Assembly (NCBI GenBank): GCA_937988695.1
Contig: CALKHM010000153.1
Location: 1 to 13,651, forward strand
DNA length: 13,651 bases
Direction of reading: 5' to 3'
From: an uncultured Microbacterium sp.
GTDB lineage: Bacteria; Actinomycetota; Actinomycetes; Actinomycetales; Microbacteriaceae
The notes below the pieces were generated by a model. It made no database searches and had not been told where the DNA came from. It worked only from the letters and a program-made list of their open reading frames with translations. Below are positions 6,524 to 13,651 of the stretch, in pieces. The position numbers and the translations under genes were made by a program. Each line of letters begins with the position of its first letter. Within the stretch, counting starts at the first letter, position 1.

Positions 6524-7126
6524 ATGCGTCGGATCACGCAGACGGCCGTGGCCGTGGCATCCCTCGTCCTGGTGACCGCTCTGGCGGCATGTGCACCGAG
6601 CCCGACGACGGCAGCGCCGTCGAGCCCGCCACCGACGAGCCCGCCACCGTCCGCCCCGACACCGTCCGCCCCGGCCTCGGCAACGCCGGCGCCGGCTCCG
6701 ACCGAGCAGACCGTGGCGAGGCTGCCGTCCGACTGTCGCGCGATCCTGTCGGCGGACGTGCTCGCACAGCTGAAGGACGTGCCGCTGAACGATCCGGCCT
6801 TCGGACCCAGCGGCGTACAGGCCGACGGCTCGCTGCTATGCGTGTGGGGTTCGCCGAACGCCGACACCACGAGCCTTGTGACGAAGATCTCACGCGTGAA
6901 CCGCGGCCCCGCGCTCGACCAGCTCAACGCGTTCCGCGACAAGGGCGCCACCTGCTATACGCCGGAGAACGGGACCCGCTGCGAGCAGACGTGGCAGAAC
7001 AAGCGATACCCGGTCACCGACGGTCGCACGATGTTCTGGCGCGCGGGCGTGTTGATCGATACCCAGTATTCGAACCTCGCACCCACGGGTTACACCTCGA
7101 GCATCGTCGCGCACGTGTACGGCTGA
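6524..7126 (+). CDS. Secreted lipoprotein with a four-cysteine domain, 200 aa
   Basis: The N-terminus is a lipoprotein signal: MRRITQ, a hydrophobic core, and the lipobox LAAC with the acylated cysteine at C23. A Pro/Ser/Thr/Ala linker (about 24-62) lifts the domain from the membrane surface. The domain (67-200) carries C71 (in DCRAIL), C106 (LLCVW), C144 (ATCY) and C153 (TRCEQT), which could form two disulfides, and ends with VTDGR and GYTSSIVAHVYG. The 204-aa protein encoded at 9961-10575 shows the same pattern, so the two are probably paralogues. The layout of DC, CxW and later cysteines recalls actinobacterial DUF3558-type lipoproteins, but I cannot confirm membership. The ATG at 6524 is preferred over the one at 6470, because it begins the signal peptide and fits the -10 element just upstream. 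The ligand and role are unknown. Confidence 0.88.
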   Translation: MRRITQTAVAVASLVLVTALAACAPSPTTAAPSSPPPTSPPPSAPTPSAPASATPAPAPTEQTVARLPSDCRAILSADVLAQLKDVPLNDPAFGPSGVQADGSLLCVWGSPNADTTSLVTKISRVNRGPALDQLNAFRDKGATCYTPENGTRCEQTWQNKRYPVTDGRTMFWRAGVLIDTQYSNLAPTGYTSSIVAHVYG

Positions 7127-7139
7127 CCGGCAGCGGCGA

Positions 7140-8384
7140 TCATCCGGCGAGCGCCGTCAGCACCGTGTGCACGAGCGTGCGCACGCCGACCGGGATGGCA
7201 CGTTCGTCCGCGCGGAATCCCGTGGAGTGCAGGTCGACCTGCGGCTCCAGGCCGTCCCACACCCCCAGTCGGGCAAGAGCGCCCGGGGCATGCTCGAGCA
7301 GCACGGCGAAGTCCTCCGCGCCGGCGGACTGCTCGACGGCGACGACGGCGTCCGGTCCGATCGCACGGGTGACGGCCTCGCGCATCATCGCCACCGAACG
7401 GGCGTCGTTGACCACGGGCGGCACGCCTCGCACGTATGTCAGCCGATGCGCGGCCCCGCTGGGCGCCAGCAGCTGCTCGACGAGCTCGGTGACCACCGGC
7501 TCGGCGAGCTCCCACGCCGCACGATCCATGATCCGCAGCGTGCCGCGCAGCGTCCCCTGTCGGGGGATGACGTTGGATGCCTCGCCCGCGCCGATCGCGC
7601 CCCAGACTAGGAGCGCACCCGCGCGCGGGTCCAGGCGTCGGCTTACCAGCAGCGGCAGTCGTGCGGCGACCGCCGTCAGCGCGCCGACGACGTCGACGGT
7701 CAGGTGCGGGCGCGAGGTGTGACCGCCGGGCCCGCTGACCTCGAGCTCGATCATGTCGCATGCCGACGTGATCGGCCCGACGCGCAGTCCCACCCGCCCG
7801 GCAGGTACTCGCGGATCGCAGTGCAACGCGAACACGCGATCCACACCGGTCAGCGCACCGGAGGCCACCAGCTGATGCGAGCCGCCTGGCATGACTTCCT
7901 CGGCCGCCTGGAACAGCACTCGCGCCCGGCCGGCGAACCCGGGCGCAGCCTGCAGGGCCAGCGCCGCGCCCAGCAGCACCGTGGTGTGTACATCGTGCCC
8001 GCAGGCGTGGGCGACGCCGCGCACCGTGGAGGCGAACGGCAGACCGCTCGCCTCGGCGACCGGCAGCGCATCCAGGTCGGCGCGCAGGCCGATGACCGGG
8101 CCGGGCTTGCCGCCATCGATCTCGGCGACCAGTCCGGTGCCCCCGGGCAGCACCTGGGCGGGGATGCCGGCTGCCGCCAGTACGTCGTGCAGCAGCTGGG
8201 TCGTGCGACTCTCGTGCCAGGACAGCTCGGGGTGCGCGTGCACGCGGCGGCGCAGCCGCACCAGCTCGGGAAGCTGTGCGGCCAGCAGGCCGTCCAACCA
8301 GGCGGGGCCACGGCCGCGGCCAGGGTCGGCTGTCCCGGCCGGCGCATGTGCGATGTCGCCGGCCGCGTCATCCGCCGCCGTCAT
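7140..8384 (-). CDS. M20 family (M20D-like) metal-dependent amidohydrolase
   Basis: A 414-aa protein, a usual length for the IAA-amino-acid-hydrolase/N-acyl-amino-acid amidohydrolase family. These enzymes use a two-metal centre to cut an amide and release an amino acid. Expected motifs are in order: the HPELSWHE substrate region (51-58), GLRADLDALPV (99-109), ACGHDVH (127-133) with metal ligands C128 and H130, FQAAEE (158-163), ALHCDP with H188, SGPGGHTSRPH (217-227) in the lid domain, GAEDFA (355-360) and DLHSTGF with H386. Nothing essential is missing. There is no signal peptide, so it is cytoplasmic; the first 28 residues are a Gly/Ala/Pro-rich extension of doubtful conservation. The ATG at 8384 has GCGAGG about 7 nt upstream. 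It converges on the lipoprotein gene (13 nt between stops) and diverges from the ligase-like gene. The true substrate (acyl-, indoleacetyl- or other amide) cannot be read from the sequence. Confidence 0.95.
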   Translation of the reverse strand: MTAADDAAGDIAHAPAGTADPGRGRGPAWLDGLLAAQLPELVRLRRRVHAHPELSWHESRTTQLLHDVLAAAGIPAQVLPGGTGLVAEIDGGKPGPVIGLRADLDALPVAEASGLPFASTVRGVAHACGHDVHTTVLLGAALALQAAPGFAGRARVLFQAAEEVMPGGSHQLVASGALTGVDRVFALHCDPRVPAGRVGLRVGPITSACDMIELEVSGPGGHTSRPHLTVDVVGALTAVAARLPLLVSRRLDPRAGALLVWGAIGAGEASNVIPRQGTLRGTLRIMDRAAWELAEPVVTELVEQLLAPSGAAHRLTYVRGVPPVVNDARSVAMMREAVTRAIGPDAVVAVEQSAGAEDFAVLLEHAPGALARLGVWDGLEPQVDLHSTGFRADERAIPVGVRTLVHTVLTALAG

Positions 8385-8417
8385 GGTGTGCCTCGCCTCC
8401 TCGGTAGACGTCTTCCC

Positions 8418-8423
8418 AGCGTA
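8418..8423 (-). promoter_or_regulatory. Candidate -10 element for the amidohydrolase gene
   Basis: TACGCT on the minus strand fits TANNNT and would start transcription about 27 nt before the ATG at 8384. A weak -35-like ATGTCG lies about 16 nt upstream. Because the whole spacer is only 78 nt, this promoter must overlap that of the divergent ligase-like gene. Confidence 0.35.
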
Positions 8424-8462
8424 GACGCGACAGCGGCTCCGACATGTGCCATGCTCGTCGCC

Positions 8463-9950
8463 ATGGGTGACGACATCACCTCGCCCGTGTTCACGCGGGA
8501 ACAACGCACCGCGTACCGCGCGAAGGTACAGCGCTGCCTCGATGTGTTCGAGCAGATGCTGCGCGATCAGGTCTTCGAGTTCGAACGGCCGATGACGGGG
8601 TTGGAGATCGAGCTGAACCTCGTCGACGGCGATGGCCGCCCGGCGATGGCCAACGCGCAGGTGCTGGGGGCGATCGCCGATCCCGCCTTCCAGACGGAGC
8701 TTGGCCGGTACAACATCGAGCTGAACGTGCCGCCGCGACCGCTGCCCGGTGACTCCGCGCTCGATCTGGAGGAGCTGCTGCGCTGGTCGATGAACCATGC
8801 GGAGGAGCGGGCGACGCAGTCCGGGACGCGGATCGTGATGATCGGCATCCTGCCGACGCTGCGACCCGAGCATCTGGAGGGCGAGTGGATGAGCGCCAAT
8901 CCGCGCTACGCCGCACTCGATGAGGCGGTGTTCGCCGCGCGCCGTGAGGACCTCGAGCTGAACATCGTCGGCACCGAGTCGCTGCGGATGTACTCGCCCA
9001 CCATCGCCCCCGAGTCGGCGTGCACCTCCGTGCAGCTGCACCTGCAGGTATCGCCCGCCGCGTTCGCCGCGCACTGGAACGCCGCGCAGACCCTGGCGGG
9101 CCCCCAGCTGGCGCTGGGCGCCAACTCCCCGTTCCTGTTCGGCAGGCAGCTGTGGGCGGAGACGCGCACCGAGCTGTTCCTGCAGGCCACCGACACCCGC
9201 TCCCCCGAGCTGCGCAACCAGGGCGTGCGACCGCCGGTGTTCTTCGGCGAGCGCTGGGTGACCTCGATCTTCGACCTGTTCGAGGAGAACGTCCGGTACT
9301 TCCCGGCGCTGCTGCCGGAGACCACCGACGAGGACCCCGAGGCGGAGCTCGCCGCCGGACGAGCCCCCCGGCTGCAGGAGCTGCGGCTGCACAACGGCAC
9401 GGTCTACCGGTGGAACCGCCCGGTCTACGACGTCGTCGACGGCGCCCCGCACCTGCGCGTGGAGAACCGCGTGCTCCCGGCCGGCCCGACGGTGGCCGAC
9501 GTGATGGCCAACGCCGCCTTCTACTACGGCGCGGTGCGGATGCTGGCCGAGCAGGAGCGCCCGATGTGGACGAAGATGAGCTTCGACGCCGCACGGGCCA
9601 ACTTCGCCGAGGGCGCACGGCGCGGCATCGATGCGACGTTCTACTGGCCGGCGATGGGCGCCGTCCCCTGGGACGAGCTCGTGCTGCGCCTGCTGCTGCC
9701 GCTCGCGCATGAGGGGCTGCAGCGATGGGATGTCTCAGCCGCCGTGCGCGACCGGTACCTGTCGATCATCGAGGAGCGTTGCAAGCAGCGCGTCAACGGC
9801 TCGTCGTGGCAGGTCGCCACGGTGCGCGCGTTCGAGGAGCGAGGCCTGGATCGCGACCAGGCGCTAAGCGAGATGCTGCGGCTGTACATGGAGGGGATGC
9901 ACGCGAACGCTCCCGTGCACACGTGGGAGGTCCCCGGACCGAGGCGATGA
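8463..9950 (+). CDS. Glutamate--cysteine ligase-like enzyme (GCS2 family)
   Basis: A 495-aa cytoplasmic protein closely resembling actinobacterial proteins annotated as glutamate--cysteine ligase family. Such enzymes use ATP to join the gamma-carboxyl of glutamate to an amine. Recognised blocks are MTGLEIELNLV (44-54, with likely Mg-binding E48 and E50), TELGRYNIELNVPPR (78-92), ESACTSVQLHLQV (184-196), GANSPFLFGR (219-228), LRLHNGTVYRWNRPVYD (307-323) and RVENRVLPAGPT (332-343). The family signature is intact from end to end. Most Actinobacteria make mycothiol, not glutathione, so the true acceptor may not be cysteine; the name is a family label. The start is uncertain by four codons: an in-frame ATG at 8451 precedes the one at 8463, and neither has a clear ribosome site, so the message may be leaderless or nearly so. 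It is divergent from the amidohydrolase (78 nt) and converges on the next gene (10 nt between stops). Confidence 0.92.
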   Translation: MGDDITSPVFTREQRTAYRAKVQRCLDVFEQMLRDQVFEFERPMTGLEIELNLVDGDGRPAMANAQVLGAIADPAFQTELGRYNIELNVPPRPLPGDSALDLEELLRWSMNHAEERATQSGTRIVMIGILPTLRPEHLEGEWMSANPRYAALDEAVFAARREDLELNIVGTESLRMYSPTIAPESACTSVQLHLQVSPAAFAAHWNAAQTLAGPQLALGANSPFLFGRQLWAETRTELFLQATDTRSPELRNQGVRPPVFFGERWVTSIFDLFEENVRYFPALLPETTDEDPEAELAAGRAPRLQELRLHNGTVYRWNRPVYDVVDGAPHLRVENRVLPAGPTVADVMANAAFYYGAVRMLAEQERPMWTKMSFDAARANFAEGARRGIDATFYWPAMGAVPWDELVLRLLLPLAHEGLQRWDVSAAVRDRYLSIIEERCKQRVNGSSWQVATVRAFEERGLDRDQALSEMLRLYMEGMHANAPVHTWEVPGPRR

Positions 9951-9960
9951 CGCCGCCCGG

Positions 9961-10575
9961 TCACGGCCAGAGCCGGCGCACGAGCTGGTCGGTGTAGCCA
10001 TCGGGGTGCCAGTCCTTCTCGGTGGTCGTCAACCACATCTCGCCGTCGACGATCTCCTCTTCGGAGGTGCCGCCGGTCGTCTTCGTGCACCGCACGCCCG
10101 CCGCGCTCATCGGCGTGCACGCGAAGCCCGAGCTGGCGAAGCCCGAGCCGGCGATGGCGGCGGTGGCGGCATCCACCCGCGACAGCGTCGTGGTCACTGT
10201 GCCACCCTTCCCATCGCGCCACGCGCACGTCATCAGCACCTCGGGGTTCAGGGCGTCGCGCACCGTCGTCGCCGAGGTCTGCGGAGCACTCTGACTCTGA
10301 TCGAGCACGACGTGCTGCTGCCAGGTCAACGACGCCCACAATCCGTCGGGATACAGCGACCGGCAGTCGTCAGTCAGCGCCGTGCCGATGCTCTCGATGG
10401 GCCGTGGTGTGGCGGCGGGGCGGTCGTTCTGCGCGCTGCCGCTGCGCAGCACGTCGCCGACCAGCTGCACGGCTGCGGGTATGCCGGGCGCCGCCAGCCA
10501 GACGAGCCCGCCGACCACGCCGATGCACAGCACGCCCACCGGCCAGGCGATCCAGCCGCTGCGTCCGCCGATCAT
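9961..10575 (-). CDS. Membrane-anchored secreted protein with the same four-cysteine domain, 204 aa
   Basis: An uncleaved-looking N-terminal helix (about 8-29, WIAWPVGVLCIGVVGGLVWL) anchors the protein. The extracellular part has C71 (DDCRSL), C117 (TCAW), C153 (FACT) and C163 (VRCTKT), then VDGEMW and GYTDQLVRRLWP at the end. These match, in order and spacing, the domain of the lipoprotein at 6524-7126: TxxSRV follows the CxW motif, the last two cysteines are 9 or 10 residues apart, DG follows, and GYTxx(I/L)V ends the protein. There is no lipobox here, so anchoring differs. The start is the ATG at 10575, which has an excellent AGGGAGGG ribosome site; longer in-frame starts lack one. Its stop lies 10 nt from the end of the ligase-like gene. 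No function is known; a binding or signalling domain at the cell surface is a guess. Confidence 0.85.
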   Translation of the reverse strand: MIGGRSGWIAWPVGVLCIGVVGGLVWLAAPGIPAAVQLVGDVLRSGSAQNDRPAATPRPIESIGTALTDDCRSLYPDGLWASLTWQQHVVLDQSQSAPQTSATTVRDALNPEVLMTCAWRDGKGGTVTTTLSRVDAATAAIAGSGFASSGFACTPMSAAGVRCTKTTGGTSEEEIVDGEMWLTTTEKDWHPDGYTDQLVRRLWP

Positions 10576-10593
10576 CGCTCCCTCCCTTCTTCC

Positions 10594-10599
10594 ACGGTA
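10594..10599 (-). promoter_or_regulatory. Weak candidate -10 for the 204-aa secreted protein
   Basis: TACCGT on the minus strand fits TANNNT. Initiation near 10587 would leave a short leader holding just the ribosome site. The hexamer 17 nt upstream (CCGCCA) is a poor -35, so this is only a possibility. Confidence 0.25.
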
Positions 10600-10719
10600 C
10601 GGGGCGCCCCCGCGGATGGCGGACACCCGCCACGGCGCGGCGAGTCCTCCACAGAGTGGGGTTCTCACGCGTTGTGCACAGATCGGGCGACGACGCCCGC
10701 CGCGGCCCGTGCCGCGCCG

Positions 10720-10725
10720 TACAGT
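10720..10725 (+). promoter_or_regulatory. Candidate -10 for the coiled-coil gene
   Basis: TACAGT is identical to the -10 proposed for the lipoprotein at 6512-6517. Initiation near 10731 would give a leader of about 33 nt. No good -35 is present at 16-18 nt, so support comes only from the hexamer and its position in a 188-nt divergent spacer. Confidence 0.35.
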
Positions 10726-10763
10726 GGGTGACATCCCGACCAGAAGCGACGAGAATCGAGGGT

Positions 10764-11192
10764 ATGACCGTGAGCCTGGAGACTCTCACGACGATGGTCA
10801 CAATCGTCGTGGGTGTGGCGACGGTCGTCGGCATCCTGAGCCGCACGATGCACAACGTCGAGCGACGTCTGCAGACGCGCATGGATGACAGGTTCACACA
10901 CGTCGACAGGCGGTTCGAACAGGTCGACAACCGGTTCGAGCAGGTCGACAAGCGATTCGAGCACGTAGACAAGCAGTTCGAACAAGTTGACAAGCGGTTC
11001 GAGCAGGTCGACAAGCGGTTCGAACAAGTCGACAAGCGATTCGAGCAGGTCGACAAGCGATTCGATCAAGTCGACAAGCGGTTCGAGCAGATCACGGGCG
11101 AGATGGCGCAGCTGCGCGGCGAGCTCGTCGAGGTGAAGATCTCGGTGGCTCGGTTGGAGGGGCCTCGCCCGCACCTGCTGCGTGCTCCCTGA
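10764..11192 (+). CDS. Membrane-anchored coiled-coil protein made of tandem heptads, 142 aa
   Basis: One hydrophobic helix (about 8-26, LTTMVTIVVGVATVVGILS) is followed by a charged stretch and a long coiled coil. Residues 47-109 are nine consecutive heptads of the form VDKRFEQ, preceded by a looser one (MDDRFTH, 40-46) and followed by two or three degenerate ones (ITGEMAQ, LRGELVE, VKISVAR). Phe takes position a and Val position d of the heptad register, with charged residues outside. This predicts a rod of roughly 80-90 residues lying on one side of the membrane, probably an oligomer. The ATG at 10764 is only one base from GAGGG; the in-frame GTG at 10770 has this site at 7 nt and could be the real start (two codons shorter). 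No enzyme motif is present. Similar RFEQVDKRFEQ proteins occur in many bacteria without known function. It converges on rpoC. Confidence 0.85.
   Translation: MTVSLETLTTMVTIVVGVATVVGILSRTMHNVERRLQTRMDDRFTHVDRRFEQVDNRFEQVDKRFEHVDKQFEQVDKRFEQVDKRFEQVDKRFEQVDKRFDQVDKRFEQITGEMAQLRGELVEVKISVARLEGPRPHLLRAP
10902..11090 (+). repeat. Nine tandem 21-bp repeats encoding heptads
   Basis: Nine uninterrupted 21-bp units fill exactly 189 bp, each close to GTCGACAAGCGGTTCGAGCAG minus its last base as read here over 20 bases. Units differ mostly at synonymous positions (GTC, GTA or GTT; GAG or GAA; CAG or CAA; CGG or CGA), with a few changes such as GAT for Glu and AAC for Lys. Because 21 is a multiple of three, copy-number change would keep the frame and alter coil length by one heptad per unit. 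Confidence 0.95.
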
Positions 11193-11203
11193 CCGCACCG
11201 GCC

Positions 11204-11250
11204 GACATGAGGAGGGCCTCCGGCGCGATGCCGAAGGCCCTCCTCATGTC
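11204..11250. terminator. Strong bidirectional stem-loop between the coiled-coil gene and rpoC
   Basis: A perfect 16-bp inverted repeat (11204-11219 and 11235-11250) has its stem extended by CGGC/GCCG (11221-11224 and 11230-11233) across a single C/A mismatch. That leaves a 5-nt loop and about 20 paired bases. It lies 11 nt after the coiled-coil stop and downstream of rpoC on the other strand, so it can serve both. There is no long U run on either side, typical for high-GC actinobacteria. Confidence 0.85.
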
Positions 11251-11251
11251 T

Positions 11252-11292
11252 GGTTCCGAGCCGGGCGCCCGGAGGCAGCCCAGCTCGGAACC
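11252..11292 (-). terminator. Second stem-loop directly after the rpoC stop
   Basis: A perfect 10-bp inverted repeat (11252-11261 and 11283-11292, GGTTCCGAGC and its complement) starts 4 nt after the rpoC TGA. It encloses a further palindrome (CCGGGCGCCCGG, overlapping the left arm by one base). Only one base separates it from the larger stem-loop at 11204-11250, so rpoC transcripts meet two hairpins in a row. Confidence 0.7.
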
Positions 11293-11296
11293 CGTG

Positions 11297-13651
<2,355 letters not shown>

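Noticed and set aside
4893..6575. 560-aa plus-strand open frame with His/Arg/Gly-rich protein
   Set aside because: It lies antisense to three minus-strand genes with clear membrane helices, tight spacing and a good ribosome site. Its composition (Arg, His, Gly, Asp) is that of a high-GC antisense frame, with no domain.
6524..7126. Firm assignment of the lipoprotein to DUF3558
   Set aside because: The cysteine layout is suggestive, but I cannot confirm it without a profile search.
8385..9710. N-terminal extension making the amidohydrolase frame 856 aa
   Set aside because: The extra 442 residues are antisense to the well-supported ligase-like gene and have no family resemblance. The M20 protein starts normally at 8384.
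8463..9950. Naming the ligase gshA or egtA
   Set aside because: The family is clear but the acceptor substrate is not. No glutathione or ergothioneine partner gene is in the window.
10902..11090. CRISPR-like or direct-repeat array
   Set aside because: The units are adjacent without spacers, multiples of three, and inside a coding frame.
10370..11198. Minus-strand frames with Ser/Cys/Asn or Leu/Val/Glu heptad-like repeats
   Set aside because: These are the 21-bp repeats of the coiled-coil gene read backwards. Any such repeat gives periodic protein in all frames. The plus frame has a membrane helix and a correct coiled-coil register.

Overview
The window is chromosomal DNA of a high-GC actinobacterium. 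The best guess is a Microbacteriaceae member (Microbacterium-like): the C-terminal half of RpoC at the right edge is of actinobacterial type, all genes have strongly G/C-biased third positions, and the GGATGC/GCATCC hexamer recurs throughout. The genus rests on recognition, not on a database search. There are ten coding sequences and no tRNA, rRNA, insertion sequence, phage gene or CRISPR array. No intergenic stretch exceeds about 190 bases.

Left block (1-6395, all minus strand, transcribed right to left). Three small genes come first: a 328-aa membrane protein with a long Pro/Ala/Glu-rich N-terminal region, a 166-aa four-helix membrane protein, and a 214-aa soluble protein of unknown function. 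They lie 3 and 26 nt apart and look like one operon ending in a stem-loop. Next, behind its own candidate extended -10 promoter, is a Ser/Thr protein kinase with one C-terminal membrane helix and almost no extracellular part. Its stop codon is one base from the start of a very large cell-surface protein: an N-terminal membrane anchor, a region resembling a beta-propeller, then at least six Ig/cadherin-like repeats. That gene runs off the left edge; 983 residues are visible. It has no stop codon in the window, so a scan for closed ORFs would miss it. Kinase and surface protein probably work as a pair.

Middle block (6396-10575). Four genes alternate in direction: a secreted lipoprotein (+), an M20-family amidohydrolase (-), a GCS2-family glutamate--cysteine ligase-like enzyme (+), and a membrane-anchored secreted protein (-). 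The lipoprotein and the anchored protein share a pattern of four cysteines plus surrounding motifs, so they look like paralogues with different anchors. The hydrolase and ligase are divergent from a 78-nt spacer and make opposite kinds of reaction on amide bonds. The convergent gene pairs are separated by only 10 to 13 nt.

Right block (10576-13651). A small plus-strand gene encodes a membrane helix followed by a coiled coil built from nine perfect 21-bp tandem repeats (VDKRFEQ heptads). It converges on rpoC (minus strand, 784 C-terminal residues visible, start off the right edge). Two strong consecutive stem-loops lie between them and probably terminate transcription from both sides.

No wholly new system is proven here. 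The observations most worth following are the kinase/surface-protein pair, the four-cysteine paralogues, the heptad-repeat protein, and the hydrolase/ligase pair.
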